Counted from the stretch's first letter, positions 51,476 to 60,625 are shown. The stretch is 64,000 bases of DNA from Candidatus Scatomonas pullistercoris (GCA_018713515.1 DVOO01000002.1:1-64000), one strand, 5' to 3'. The notes: generated from the letters alone by a model not told the origin. Numbers and translations: made by a program.

Positions 51476-52393
51476 TTATACCAATCCCCCTGTAAACTTG
51501 CAAGCAGAAAGTGCCTCCAGGAATCCCAGGGGAAGAGCCCTGACTTCCCGGTATGCCTCTTCCTGGCTGGATACGGGAGCCGGAAATTCCGTGTCAGCCC
51601 CGAGGGTTTCAACAGTAATGGCCGGATTTCCCGTATTTTCAGAATAAAAATGTACAGAGTTTCCGCCGCCGCTCCCGTCTGTCTGCTCTTCTCTTCTGTT
51701 TCCCAGAGCGTATCCGCAGAGGGCCTGCAGCTGCCGGGCGTACCTGCGGCAGCGCTGATTATATGTATGCGGCATGGCATTCCGGTAATAGTAGAGTATT
51801 TTACCCCGGGAATGAAAATCCAGATAACCGGCTGTTTCATAACTCTGGAAGACCCGCATTAAAGTCTGGGTTTCCAGCTCACTGCCTGGATACTCGCAAA
51901 GCTGCTGCCGGACATAGGAGCGGCTGGGAAAATTCCGGTTAATGTCCACGCCCCGGGCGTTCAGCTTCCAGTCCCTGTGGAAAATTCTTCTGGCTCTGGC
52001 CATTCGTCTGTAGAGCGGATTGGAAATGGCCGAGAAGCCGGTTCTGGCCACCTCATATCCATCCGGATTCAGGAGCGGAAGAAAAAGGATCGCGTACCGC
52101 TTCAGGAGCGCGCGCACTTCAAAGCCCGCGATCCGCCGCTGAAAACGGAAAGCCTGTCCGTACTCCTCAATCATTTTCAGCAGGAGCACCGGGTTGACGG
52201 CCTCCCGGCCGTGGATACCTGCTGTGCAGACCAGATTCTGCCGTCCAAGCCCCAGGCGCAGCATAGGGATCCGCCGCCCGTCCTGGCTGCGGCCTGCTGT
52301 ACGGCAGACGGCAATTTCGCTGTAGCAATCTGCCAGAAGCTGCAGAGACATACAGATATCCAGATAAGTATAGCGCTGACTTAAAGCAATCAT
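51476..52393 (-). CDS. M14-family zinc carboxypeptidase, apparently cytoplasmic
   Basis: The zinc ligands are His61-xx-Glu64 (GIHGREAV) and His194 (LDFHSRG). Asn152-Arg153 (INRNF) would bind the substrate carboxylate, and Glu262 (TVETLG) is the catalytic base. I see no signal peptide or membrane anchor. The ATG at 52393 with GGAGG nine bases upstream gives 305 residues; an ATG eight codons earlier is possible. It may act on muropeptides or gamma-D-glutamyl peptides. It follows proA but has no clear functional tie to proline synthesis. Confidence 0.85.
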   Translation of the reverse strand: MIALSQRYTYLDICMSLQLLADCYSEIAVCRTAGRSQDGRRIPMLRLGLGRQNLVCTAGIHGREAVNPVLLLKMIEEYGQAFRFQRRIAGFEVRALLKRYAILFLPLLNPDGYEVARTGFSAISNPLYRRMARARRIFHRDWKLNARGVDINRNFPSRSYVRQQLCEYPGSELETQTLMRVFQSYETAGYLDFHSRGKILYYYRNAMPHTYNQRCRRYARQLQALCGYALGNRREEQTDGSGGGNSVHFYSENTGNPAITVETLGADTEFPAPVSSQEEAYREVRALPLGFLEALSACKFTGGLV

Positions 52394-52465
52394 AGAATCG
52401 ATCCTCCCCCGGGCCATGGGCCCTCTCTACTATTCTATGTATAAATCAGCGCTATATGCCTGCGG

Positions 52466-53710
52466 TTACGGACGGATCTGTCCGTTTCCGTAGATGATAT
52501 ATTTCGTTGTAGTCAGGGCCTGCAGCCCCATGGGACCCCTGACGTGAAGCTTTTGGGTGCTGATGCCGATCTCGGCCCCGAAGCCGAACTCAAAGCCGTC
52601 CGTAAAGCGTGTGGAGGCATTGACATATACTGCCGCCGCATCCACCTCCTCCAGGAATTTTCTGGCGTTTTCATAGCTGGAGGTGATAATGGCCTCGGAG
52701 TGTTTTGTATTGTACTTGTTTATATGGGCGATTGCCTCATCTACGGAAGAAACGGTTTTTATGGAAAGGATGTAATCCAGATACTCCCTTCCCCAATCCT
52801 CCTCTGAAGCGGGAATCCCTCCCTCCACCAGGGGAAGAGCACGGCTGTCAGCCCGCATTTCCACCTGCTTTTCCCGGAGGCGTCTAGAAAGCTCGGGCAG
52901 CAGTTTCTCCCGGATTCCGTCATGGACCACCAGGGATTCGCAGGCGTTGCACACACCCACCCGCTGTGTCTTCGCGTTGAGGATAATATTGATGGCCATC
53001 TCTATATCCGCGCTTTCATCCACAAAAATATGGCAGTTTCCGGTACCGGTCTCAATGACGGGAATTGTGCTGTTTTCCACCACGGCCCGGATCAGGCCGG
53101 CCCCTCCCCGGGGAATCAGTACATCCACGTACTGATTCATTTTCATGAAAGCCTGGGTTGTCTCCCGGCTGGTATCCTCGATCAGCTGAATGGCGTCCTC
53201 AGGGATTTTTTCCTCCCGCAGACAGTTCCGAAGACAGCTGACAATGGCCTGGTTTGAATGGATGGCATCGCTGCCGCCCTTGAGGATCACCACATTTCCT
53301 GTTTTAAAGCACAGGCCGAAGGCATCGGCCGTCACATTGGGCCTTGCCTCATAGATAATGCCCACCACGCCCAGGGGAACCCGCATCTGACCGATCAGAA
53401 GGCCGTTTGGACGTCTTTTCATTCCCAGCACTTCTCCGATGGGATCCTCCAGCGCCGCCAGCTGGCGCAGCCCCTCCGCCATTCCTTCGATCCGCGCATC
53501 GGTCAGCTGCAGACGGTCCAGAAGGCCGGAGGACATGCCGTTTTCCCGGCCGCGCTCCATATCCAGAGCATTGGCCTCCAGAATCTCCCGGCTGCCTTTT
53601 GTCAGCGCCTCCGCGCATTTCAGGAGCAGTTCATTCTTTCTGTTCGTCCCGAGCTTTCTCATAAAAGGCTCAGCCGCCCGGGCTTTTTTTCCAATCTCCA
53701 GTAATTCCAT
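52466..53710 (-). CDS. proA: Gamma-glutamyl phosphate reductase
   Basis: ProA reduces glutamyl phosphate to the semialdehyde in proline synthesis. The catalytic Cys254 is in VGVCNACE, and the NADPH-binding [17 protein letters not shown] segment is at 111-127. It has 414 residues. proB lies two genes upstream in the same direction, with fthC and DUF896 between them. Confidence 0.96.
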   Translation of the reverse strand: MELLEIGKKARAAEPFMRKLGTNRKNELLLKCAEALTKGSREILEANALDMERGRENGMSSGLLDRLQLTDARIEGMAEGLRQLAALEDPIGEVLGMKRRPNGLLIGQMRVPLGVVGIIYEARPNVTADAFGLCFKTGNVVILKGGSDAIHSNQAIVSCLRNCLREEKIPEDAIQLIEDTSRETTQAFMKMNQYVDVLIPRGGAGLIRAVVENSTIPVIETGTGNCHIFVDESADIEMAINIILNAKTQRVGVCNACESLVVHDGIREKLLPELSRRLREKQVEMRADSRALPLVEGGIPASEEDWGREYLDYILSIKTVSSVDEAIAHINKYNTKHSEAIITSSYENARKFLEEVDAAAVYVNASTRFTDGFEFGFGAEIGISTQKLHVRGPMGLQALTTTKYIIYGNGQIRP

Positions 53711-53722
53711 CGCTCCGTCCTC

Positions 53723-54271
53723 CTATCTGAAAATTCTCTTTTCGGTAATCAGAATTTCCGGCCTTATGTCCGTGGGCTCCGCCGGCAGTTCCTGAAAAAT
53801 CTGAAACTCAAAAGCAACGGCCACGGTGGTATGGCGCCGGTGCCGGCTCAGATATCTGTCGTAAAAGCCTCCGCCATATCCGATCCGGCGGCGCTGTTCA
53901 TCGAAAGCGACTCCCGGAACGATCATCAGGGCTTCCGCCGTATCCGCCAAAACGCCGGAAACAGGCTCCGGAATTCCGTAATAACCCTCCTCCAGCTGGT
54001 CAAAACTCTCCAGCAGGTAAAAGATCATATCCTGTCCCACCACCCTGGGTACGGCCACGCGCTTTCCCTCCTGCCATGCCCTCTCAATAAATTCCCGGGT
54101 CATCACCTCCCGGTTATAATCCATGTAGGCATAAATGACAGAAGCTTCCCGGTATTCCGGCAGCTGCACAACCTGGCTGAATATCCTGCGGCTTCCGTTT
54201 CGAATATCCTGTTCCGGGGTTTCGCGGCGCCGGGCAAAAACCTCTTTTCTAATGTGTTTTTTTGCTTCCAT
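53723..54271 (-). CDS. fthC: 5-Formyltetrahydrofolate cyclo-ligase
   Basis: This enzyme turns 5-formyl-THF into 5,10-methenyl-THF with ATP. The family marks are the basic N-terminus (KKHIRKEVFARR), VPRVVG, and the nucleotide site RRIGYGGGFYDRYL near 139-152. The ATG at 54271, with GGAG six bases upstream, gives 182 residues. Its start overlaps the DUF896 gene by 23 bases. Confidence 0.92.
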   Translation of the reverse strand: MEAKKHIRKEVFARRRETPEQDIRNGSRRIFSQVVQLPEYREASVIYAYMDYNREVMTREFIERAWQEGKRVAVPRVVGQDMIFYLLESFDQLEEGYYGIPEPVSGVLADTAEALMIVPGVAFDEQRRRIGYGGGFYDRYLSRHRRHTTVAVAFEFQIFQELPAEPTDIRPEILITEKRIFR

Positions 54272-54461
54272 ATTTTTCTCCAAGATTTGTAATGCTTCCG
54301 TCCAGCTCCTGAATATTAATGTTGTCCAGCTGTGATTTCAGATTCATCCGGACGGCCGCTATATATTCTCTGCGGAGCCTGGCCTGCTCCTCTTTTTCCG
54401 CAGGGGTCAGCCCGCACTTTTTTTCCTTCCGTGCCAGTTCATTAATCCGGTTAATATCCAT
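54249..54461 (-). CDS. DUF896 protein (YnzC-like)
   Basis: The 70-residue protein begins MDINRINELARKEKKCGLTP and continues EEQARLRREYIAAVR, the two-helix DUF896 signature. The function is not established; Bacillus YnzC is linked to the SOS regulon by position, but here it lies between proB and fthC, six bases after proB, and I see no LexA box. Confidence 0.93.
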   Translation of the reverse strand: MDINRINELARKEKKCGLTPAEKEEQARLRREYIAAVRMNLKSQLDNINIQELDGSITNLGEKYGSKKTH

Positions 54462-54466
54462 ACGTT

Positions 54467-55318
54467 TTATTCCTCTTTCAAATCTGCGAGATAATCGATC
54501 AGAAAAAATTCATCCTTTTTGTCTGCCAGGAAGAGTGTTCCGTAAGGAGCTCCCTGGAGAATTTTGTGAATAATGTGAAAATCACTTCCATTGGCGATGA
54601 CCATGTCGGCTCCCGCGCTGGTGGCCACATGAGCCGCGCTGAGCTTCGTGGCCATGCCGCCTGTCCCGACGCTGCTACCGGTGCTGCCCTTTCCCATGTC
54701 CATAAAGGTTCCGTTCAGATGATCCACCTGGCTGATAAAGCGTGCCTCAGAATTTTTGTGGGGGTCATCGGTGTAGAGACCGTCAATATCTGAAAGGAGG
54801 ATCAGCAGATCCGCATTGATCAGGGCCGCCACCACGGCGGAAAGGGTATCATTGTCACCGAATTCGATTTCATAGGTGGCGATGGTATCATTTTCATTTA
54901 CAACAGGGATGACACCCAGAGAGAGAAGCTCCTTAAAGGTATTCTGGGCATTTTTCCGGTTCAGGTTATCTACCATGGTATTTTTGGTAATCAGAATCTG
55001 GCTGCATATCTGATTGTATTCGGAAAAGAGCTTCTGGTAGATCATCATCAGTTTTGCCTGGCCTACGGACGCGCAGGCCTGCTTTTCCGAGGTGCGCTCC
55101 GGCCTGTGGGTAAATCCCAGAGTATTTCTGCCCACCATAATCGCTCCGGAGGAAACCAGCACCACATCCTTTCCCTGATTTTTCAAGTCGCTCAGCTCGC
55201 GCACAAGAATTTCCAGCTTGATCAGATCCAGAAGCCCGGTTTCCGGATGCGTCAGAGAAGATGAGCCGATTTTGATTACAATTCTTTTTTTGTCTTTCAG
55301 TTTTTCTCGGATGTTCAT
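54467..55318 (-). CDS. proB: Glutamate 5-kinase, short form without PUA domain
   Basis: ProB phosphorylates glutamate as the first step to proline. The amino acid kinase fold is complete: KIGSSSLTHP at the start, VSSGAI near 55, NENDTIATYEIEFGDNDTLS near 145-164, and SDIDGLYTDDP. At 283 residues it lacks the C-terminal PUA domain of the E. coli enzyme (about 367 residues); short forms occur in Clostridia. Confidence 0.94.
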   Translation of the reverse strand: MNIREKLKDKKRIVIKIGSSSLTHPETGLLDLIKLEILVRELSDLKNQGKDVVLVSSGAIMVGRNTLGFTHRPERTSEKQACASVGQAKLMMIYQKLFSEYNQICSQILITKNTMVDNLNRKNAQNTFKELLSLGVIPVVNENDTIATYEIEFGDNDTLSAVVAALINADLLILLSDIDGLYTDDPHKNSEARFISQVDHLNGTFMDMGKGSTGSSVGTGGMATKLSAAHVATSAGADMVIANGSDFHIIHKILQGAPYGTLFLADKKDEFFLIDYLADLKEE

Positions 55319-55353
55319 GAGTTTCTCCTGTTTTCTTTTTCTTTTCCGGGCCT

Positions 55354-56484
55354 TCAGCTGATCTGCGTATCCTGGGCGTAGGAATCCAGGACGATAAACA
55401 CCCAGGTTTTTCCCTCGTTCAGAGTGATCTCGCTGCCCTGGCTGTCATAATAATACGTCTGGCCCCAGGGTTCATATTTCTTCCAGGTCACATCGATGGC
55501 CTTTCCGTTGGTAATATAAACGCCGCTTCCTCCGGAATCCGGATCAATATTCAGATATCCGTTGGAATCGTAGTAGTCCCACCGGGAATTCTGGATCAGA
55601 ATGTTTTTGACAGCCAGCTGTTCTCCCGTTTCCTCGTCAATATGGGCCTCTCCAAACTGTGATCGGTAGTAAAGCCCGGTTTCCGGATTGTAGGTAAAAA
55701 CCGGATCGTTGTAGGTGAAGCCGCCTGGTACGACGGTATTGGCCGTCCGCCCCTCTTCCAGAAGCTCCGGTTCCCCGGCGGAGGCGAACTGATAATAGCC
55801 GTCATAATCTTCCGAATAACTGTCGGAATATCCGCAGATGGAGATTCCCTCCCGGATGCCCTGCCCGCTGATATAGGCGTTATGGGGAGGATTCCGGTCG
55901 GAAGTCCTGTAAAAAATCTGATCTCCGTAACCGGAAAGACCGCTCAGATTATTTACCTCCGGCAAATCCAGATATGGAACTGCGTAGGCGGATTGTCCAT
56001 AGTGAACATAGACAGCTTCAAAGCCGGAGGCGTAGAAGATAAAATAATTCCGGCAGCTCCGGACGGACCCGATCCGCTCCACCTGGTCGTAATCTTCAAA
56101 GATGGCCATGATCCGGCTGATTCCGCCTTCCACCGGCGCTTCATAGAAAACCCCCGCATGACTGATGCCCCAGTGCGGCAGACATGCCTCAATATTGTTG
56201 ATCATGACGGCGGCGGGACGCCTTCTGCCGATTTCTTCAGCTACCGGTTCTCCCGTCAGATAACTTCGAACCATGCCTTCAGGAAGCACTTCCGCAGGCT
56301 CCGGGGAAACTGTGGGCTCGGGCTCCGGCGATGCGGTGGGGTCGGCCGTTGGCTCCGGCGTCGGCGTTTCGGTGGGCGCTTCCGTGACGACCGCCTCTTC
56401 CTCTGCGTTTTTGTTTCCGCTGCATCCGGCCAGAAATACAAGGGCGCAGCAAAGCGCGAGATGCGCAATTTTTTTCAGCTTCAT
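55354..56484 (-). CDS. DUF3048 lipoprotein (YerB-like)
   Basis: The signal sequence ends in a lipobox, FLAGC, with lipidated Cys21, so the protein should sit on the outer face of the membrane. A Thr/Pro/Glu-rich spacer (about 30-66) precedes the DUF3048 domain (AVMINNIEACLPHWGISHAGVFYE region from about 93). It has 376 residues. Function is unknown. It is monocistronic-looking between proB and ybeY. Confidence 0.88.
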   Translation of the reverse strand: MKLKKIAHLALCCALVFLAGCSGNKNAEEEAVVTEAPTETPTPEPTADPTASPEPEPTVSPEPAEVLPEGMVRSYLTGEPVAEEIGRRRPAAVMINNIEACLPHWGISHAGVFYEAPVEGGISRIMAIFEDYDQVERIGSVRSCRNYFIFYASGFEAVYVHYGQSAYAVPYLDLPEVNNLSGLSGYGDQIFYRTSDRNPPHNAYISGQGIREGISICGYSDSYSEDYDGYYQFASAGEPELLEEGRTANTVVPGGFTYNDPVFTYNPETGLYYRSQFGEAHIDEETGEQLAVKNILIQNSRWDYYDSNGYLNIDPDSGGSGVYITNGKAIDVTWKKYEPWGQTYYYDSQGSEITLNEGKTWVFIVLDSYAQDTQIS

Positions 56485-56524
56485 TTTTATACCTCCCTCA
56501 GGGTCCGGCGGCCCGGCCGCCGTA

Positions 56525-57022
56525 TCAGCGCGGGATGCCCATGGAACTTAAAACAGCTTCCTGCTTTTGTTCCATCCTCTCCGCCTCTTCGGGTTCCATA
56601 TGGTCATATCCCAGCAGATGAAGCATGCTGTGGGCGACCAGAAAAGAAAATTCCCGCTTCAGGCCATGCCCGTAGGCTTCCGCCTGTTCTGCAGCTTTTT
56701 CTGCGGAAATCACAATGTCTCCCAGCATGAGTTCTCCGCTTTCCGGGTTAAAAGCATCCGCCTCGCCGGAGTCCAGAAGCTCATATCCTGCCGGTCGCTG
56801 AAACGGAACCAGCGGAAAAGACAGCACATCCGTTTCCCGGTCGATTCCGCGGAACTCCCGGTTCAGTCTGCGGATGCCCGGATTATCCGTGAGTGTAAGA
56901 GAGATTTCCGCTTCGTAGGGACAGTTCTCCATATCCAGGACTTTTTCGGCGATCTGCCGCGCCAGGCCCTCCCAGTCGAAACCCAGCTCCAGCGTCTGTT
57001 CATTTACTGCTTCCAGTGTCAT
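56525..57022 (-). CDS. ybeY: Endoribonuclease YbeY
   Basis: The zinc-binding HxxxHxxxxxH motif is His131, His135 and His141 in HSMLHLLGYDH. It has 165 residues. YbeY matures 16S rRNA and takes part in ribosome quality control. The start overlaps the phoH stop by four bases, and the phoH-ybeY pair is conserved. Confidence 0.95.
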   Translation of the reverse strand: MTLEAVNEQTLELGFDWEGLARQIAEKVLDMENCPYEAEISLTLTDNPGIRRLNREFRGIDRETDVLSFPLVPFQRPAGYELLDSGEADAFNPESGELMLGDIVISAEKAAEQAEAYGHGLKREFSFLVAHSMLHLLGYDHMEPEEAERMEQKQEAVLSSMGIPR

Positions 57023-58044
57023 GCTTTCGATGTCCTCCGGTTCTTTCCAGTCAGCCTGGCTGCGGCTTTTTCCGCCTTCGCCGACTTTTTCTCATACTCT
57101 TCATAGGCCTGTACAATTTTCTGAACCAGAGGATGACGCACGACATCCTTGCTGGTCAGCTCACAGAAGGCAACACCCTCCACCTTTTTCAGCACCTGCA
57201 TGGCAACGTCCAGGCCGGAACGGGCGCCGGACGGGAGATCCTTCTGGGAAGCATCCCCGGTTACCACCACTTTGGAGCCAAATCCGATCCGGGTCAGAAA
57301 CATTTTCATCTGCGCCGGTGTGGTATTCTGTGCTTCATCCAGAATAATGTAGGCGTTATCCAGAGTCCGGCCGCGCATGTAGGCCAGGGGCGCTACTTCG
57401 ATCAGGCCCTTTTCCATGTTTTTCTGAAAACTTTCCGCCCCCATAATCTGATACAGAGCATCGTACAGCGGCCGCAGGTACGGGTCAACCTTGCTCTGAA
57501 GATCTCCCGGGAGAAATCCCAGCTTTTCACCGGCTTCAATGGCCGGCCGGGTGAGAATGATGCGGCTCACCTCATCGTTTCGGAAGGCGGTGATAGCCAT
57601 GGCCATGGCCAGATACGTTTTACCGGTTCCCGCCGGTCCTACGCCGAAGACAATCATCTGATCCCGTATCGCGTCCACGTACTGCTTCTGGCCCAGCGTC
57701 TTCGGTTTTACCGGACGCCCGTTTATGGTATGGCAGATCAGATCGCCGTCCAGTTCCGTCAGGGCAGATTCCTTCTCTTCCATAACCAGAGAGATGCAGT
57801 AGGTGACATTCTGCTCTGTAATCTCTGTTCCCCGCTGTGACAGGGCCAGCAGCTGCTCCAGAACACGGCGGGCCTGATCCGCCGCATTTTTCGGCCCCAG
57901 AATCCGCAGATCCCCGTCACGGGAGATCAGGGTTACATGGAGAGCCCTTTCAATTTTCTTTATATGTTCATCAAACTTCCCGAATATGTTTTTTTCGTGT
58001 TCGCCGGGAAGCTGCATAATTTCTTCTATAATGCCGGAATTCAT
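57019..58044 (-). CDS. phoH: PhoH-family ATPase
   Basis: An N-terminal KH-like part (1-110) is followed by the ATPase domain with Walker A GPAGTGKT (136-143) and Walker B YIILDEAQNTTPAQMKMFLTR-like segment (IILDEAQNT). It has 341 residues, as for PhoL/YbeZ types. It probably aids RNA processing with YbeY. It overlaps yqfD by four bases. Confidence 0.94.
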   Translation of the reverse strand: MNSGIIEEIMQLPGEHEKNIFGKFDEHIKKIERALHVTLISRDGDLRILGPKNAADQARRVLEQLLALSQRGTEITEQNVTYCISLVMEEKESALTELDGDLICHTINGRPVKPKTLGQKQYVDAIRDQMIVFGVGPAGTGKTYLAMAMAITAFRNDEVSRIILTRPAIEAGEKLGFLPGDLQSKVDPYLRPLYDALYQIMGAESFQKNMEKGLIEVAPLAYMRGRTLDNAYIILDEAQNTTPAQMKMFLTRIGFGSKVVVTGDASQKDLPSGARSGLDVAMQVLKKVEGVAFCELTSKDVVRHPLVQKIVQAYEEYEKKSAKAEKAAARLTGKNRRTSKA

Positions 58045-59264
58045 TCAGCTTCTTCCTTTCCTGTATCGGCTTCCGCCGGCGCGGAGGAAGCCTCTTTTAC
58101 GGATTCCGAGCGCACCGTCAGCGTACCGCTGCTCTGGCAGTTCGTGTCCGATATTTCTATTTTAACATGATTCTCCAGGATTTCTACCCCTGTTTTCTCT
58201 AAATTGGCCATATGGGCGGACAGGCGCTCCCGGGCCAGCTCCTCTGCCTCCTCTTCTGAGTACTGCGCCGTCTGATCAGTATAGGGTCTCGCGGTTACTG
58301 TGCCGTACCGGATGGGAAGGGCAAAATTTTCAGTCAGAAAAACCTGATTTTCCGCGGAAATATAATCGCAGTTTTCCTCCTCACTGAAAAAGTCCAGCCG
58401 CCAGCCGAAGAATTCGATGAAAGGAAGAGTTTTTTCTTCCTCCAGATACGTTCTCCGGGTATACTGCCGTGTGAATTCATCGTAATAATAACTGGTCCAG
58501 CGGATCACAATATCCGCGTCAGCCTGTACCGGCTCGTAGCGGATAATTTCCCCGCTGTCATTCTTGATGGGCACCTGGCCGCTGACCAGTACATCCCCGG
58601 CCCAGCAGATATCTCCGGGTTCTGCCAGCGGCACGCCGCTGCGGGTAATGATGCTTTCCACAATTCCGTCTTTCCGGGATACAAGATCCCGGGCGCCGCC
58701 GGGGGAGACTTCCTCCGCATCCGCGTATCCATCGCTGTTTTCCTTGATTTCAATCAGAAGACGGGTGCCGCGTATTCTGGCGGAAACCCAGATAACATTT
58801 GAAAATTCTTCCCGGATGGAAGCGGCAATTTGCGGGCAGTCCACTTTGCTTTTGGAGATTCCGTGAAAAATCCCCTCCGATTCGAGAAAATCCAGGATCG
58901 CGCCGGTACTGTTCCGGGAATTTCCCTCCACGTGAATATTCCAGATGTGCCGGGAAAGAAGAAGGATGAGAAACGCGCACAGAAAAATCCCCGAAAAAAA
59001 GGCCTTTCTCTTCCTGTGTCTCTGGAAAAAGAAAGGCATGCCGTATTTGCCGAGGATCCGTACGCGGGAGCCGCTTTTTCTGGCTGCCGGCTGCAGATAA
59101 AAAAAATCCTTCAGCGAAATGTTCAGCTCATACGCCCCTGCTCTGGGACTCAGATTCCAGAATCGGATCCCCCGGCTGCCGCACAGATTCAAAAAACGTT
59201 CCGGTTCCCGCCCGTGAAGGCGCAGCCTTACATAACCTTTCAAAAAACACAGAAACTGTCCCAT
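58041..59264 (-). CDS. yqfD: Sporulation protein YqfD
   Basis: The 407-residue protein has a cytoplasmic N-terminal part, one membrane segment at about 88-106 (FFSGIFLCAFLILLLS), and a long outer domain with VKIEI-type strands, as in YqfD. Mutants of Bacillus yqfD are blocked at stage IV (spoIVFA-independent cortex or forespore defects are reported for this gene). Its presence marks a spore former. It overlaps phoH and follows yqfC by 13 bases. Confidence 0.9.
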   Translation of the reverse strand: MGQFLCFLKGYVRLRLHGREPERFLNLCGSRGIRFWNLSPRAGAYELNISLKDFFYLQPAARKSGSRVRILGKYGMPFFFQRHRKRKAFFSGIFLCAFLILLLSRHIWNIHVEGNSRNSTGAILDFLESEGIFHGISKSKVDCPQIAASIREEFSNVIWVSARIRGTRLLIEIKENSDGYADAEEVSPGGARDLVSRKDGIVESIITRSGVPLAEPGDICWAGDVLVSGQVPIKNDSGEIIRYEPVQADADIVIRWTSYYYDEFTRQYTRRTYLEEEKTLPFIEFFGWRLDFFSEEENCDYISAENQVFLTENFALPIRYGTVTARPYTDQTAQYSEEEAEELARERLSAHMANLEKTGVEILENHVKIEISDTNCQSSGTLTVRSESVKEASSAPAEADTGKEEAE

Positions 59265-59277
59265 CCGCCGCCTCCTG

Positions 59278-59553
59278 TCAGGATAAAGATATTTTCTGTA
59301 TTTTTCCGGTAATATACATTTCCTCTCCTGTGTAGCTTGAGATGGTAAGCCCCATCCCCGTAATCAGAAGCGTGCCGTTCCTGGTGAGAAGACGGATCTC
59401 CGTTTCCAGATACTCCAGGATGCAGCGGTAATTTTCAACATAAAGTTCTCCGGAACCGCACAGGGTCAGAATACAGTCCTTTCTTGACAGATCCGGCGGA
59501 ATCTGAAGTCTCTCCAGAAACCCCTTCCGAGATTCTCTTCTTTGTCTGCTCAC
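59278..59553 (-). CDS. yqfC: Sporulation protein YqfC
   Basis: The 91-residue protein has the YqfC pattern LERLQIPPDLSRKDCILTL...ENYRCILEY, all beta at the C-terminus (TGMGLTISSYTGEEMYITGKI). It starts at GTG 59553 with GGAG eight bases ahead. In Bacillus yqfC-yqfD are transcribed by sigma E in the mother cell, and a sigma-E-like -10 lies upstream here. Confidence 0.88.
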   Translation of the reverse strand: MSRQRRESRKGFLERLQIPPDLSRKDCILTLCGSGELYVENYRCILEYLETEIRLLTRNGTLLITGMGLTISSYTGEEMYITGKIQKISLS

Positions 59554-59582
59554 GCTTCCGGCTCCGGTATGATTTATTATCT

Positions 59583-59612
59583 ACTGTATGCGGCGCGGCG
59601 GGAGCTTATGTA
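59583..59612 (-). promoter_or_regulatory. Candidate sigma-E-type promoter for yqfC-yqfD
   Basis: On the minus strand CATACAGT (59583-59590) matches the sigma-E -10 consensus CATACA-T. The AT-rich TACATAA (59606-59612) lies about 15 bp further upstream in place of the -35, but matches the consensus poorly. I rely mainly on the -10 and on the known regulation of yqfCD. Confidence 0.4.
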
Positions 59613-60145
59613 TTCTTATAGAAAATCATGGAAAACCAGAGCAGCAGATGTTCTCCCAGATAATAGTCCATATGCAGCTTTTCCACCAGATTGGCCACCA
59701 CAATCCCATGGCTTTCAATGCAGGGATGCATTTCTTCCGGATGGCGGCAGAGAGCCTTTGGAAAGGCACACTTGTCGCAGATCGAGCAGGAATCGCTGGA
59801 AAGTGTATAAACGGTAAGGCCGGCGTCACGGAGATTCCCTTCAATAATTCCTGTCATTTTTTCGTGGTCGGCCTTCGTCTTAAGGGTCTCATCCATATTG
59901 GATATATCTCCTACCTCTGTCACAGAGGAAAAAAACAGAAGCTCCGGAAATTCCATGCAGGCATCCCGGCAGGCATCCACCTTGCCCACGGCCGGGGGAC
60001 AGGACCAGGAATTGCCGTAGCGGGGGCATTCTTTCTTGCAGATGGCCCGGACTCTCTCGTTGAATTCAAGCTCAGAGGGTTCTGTAAACGCATATTGATA
60101 AATGGGAAACTGGGTGATAAACTCTTCTATTTCTTCTCTTGTCAC
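59606..60145 (-). CDS. DUF2284 metal-binding protein
   Basis: The 179-residue protein is rich in paired cysteines: CKKECPRYGNSWSCPP (about 36-51) and CSICDKCAFPKALCRHP (about 121-137), typical of the DUF2284 family, which is thought to bind an iron-sulfur cluster or metal. The start is GTG at 60145 with AGGAG nine bases upstream. Function is unknown. A FeoA-like gene lies upstream with its own terminator between them. Confidence 0.85.
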   Translation of the reverse strand: MTREEIEEFITQFPIYQYAFTEPSELEFNERVRAICKKECPRYGNSWSCPPAVGKVDACRDACMEFPELLFFSSVTEVGDISNMDETLKTKADHEKMTGIIEGNLRDAGLTVYTLSSDSCSICDKCAFPKALCRHPEEMHPCIESHGIVVANLVEKLHMDYYLGEHLLLWFSMIFYKNT

Positions 60146-60210
60146 AAATCTTTGCTCCTTTCAGACTGTTGTTCTATTATACTGCATCTTTTTCTGAATT
60201 CCAACCCGGC

Positions 60211-60263
60211 AAAAAGAAAAACCAGGAAAAACCTCTGCTTTCCGCAGCATTGTTTCCCTGGTT
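60211..60263 (-). terminator. Terminator after the FeoA-like gene
   Basis: AACCAGG (60219-60225) pairs with CCTGGTT (60257-60263), with further inner pairing AAA/TTT and CTGC/GCAG. On the minus strand it is followed by TTTTCTTTTTG (rc of 60211-60220). Confidence 0.7.
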
Positions 60264-60280
60264 CACGGCTCCGTAAAAAA

Positions 60281-60493
60281 TCAGATCTTGATGCGCTCCG
60301 CCACATCGCTGCTGATGGCCAGTCTCGCCTGTTCCGTCCCGATGATGAGGCCGCCCGACAGCTTCTGTATTACGCGGATGCAGCTTCCCTGATCTATCTG
60401 ATAGCTGTGCATAAATTCTACTATTTCCGGAATTCCGAATATCCATTTTACCGTATAGGTTCCGCCGGCTTCGGCATTTGTCAGTGCCTGCAT
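60281..60493 (-). CDS. FeoA-domain protein
   Basis: The 70-residue product has the SH3-like FeoA fold: EAGGTYTVKWIFG, a helix (IVEFMHSYQI), then a beta strand GSCIRVIQKLSGGLIIG and ending RLAISSDVAERIKI. FeoA proteins assist the FeoB ferrous-iron channel, but no feoB is nearby. The ATG at 60493 has GGAGGG six bases ahead. An upstream ATG lies within the -10 of its promoter and cannot be used. Confidence 0.85.
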   Translation of the reverse strand: MQALTNAEAGGTYTVKWIFGIPEIVEFMHSYQIDQGSCIRVIQKLSGGLIIGTEQARLAISSDVAERIKI

Positions 60494-60515
60494 ATACGTC
60501 CCTCCTTTGCAGTTC

Positions 60516-60545
60516 ATTGTAGCTCTCCCTGCTAATGTTAGTCAA
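60516..60545 (-). promoter_or_regulatory. Promoter of the FeoA-like gene (TTGACT-18-TACAAT)
   Basis: On the minus strand TTGACT (60540-60545) and TACAAT (60516-60521) are 18 bp apart, with a start expected near 60509. Confidence 0.6.
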
Positions 60546-60597
60546 TTATAATCTTTCTCCGTATTATTATGATAATTCCGACAATTTCGGAGGGTGC

Positions 60598-60625
60598 TTG
60601 CATTCCCGGCCATAAATGATATGAT
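60598..60625 (+). promoter_or_regulatory. Promoter of rarA (TTGCAT-16-TATGAT)
   Basis: TTGCAT (60598-60603) and TATGAT (60620-60625) are 16 bp apart, upstream of AGGAGG and the ATG at 60661. Confidence 0.55.

Noticed and set aside
60177-60545. 122-codon minus-strand frame over the FeoA-like gene
   Set aside because: It overlaps the FeoA frame, the terminator and the promoter. The FeoA frame has the domain pattern and a good ribosome site.
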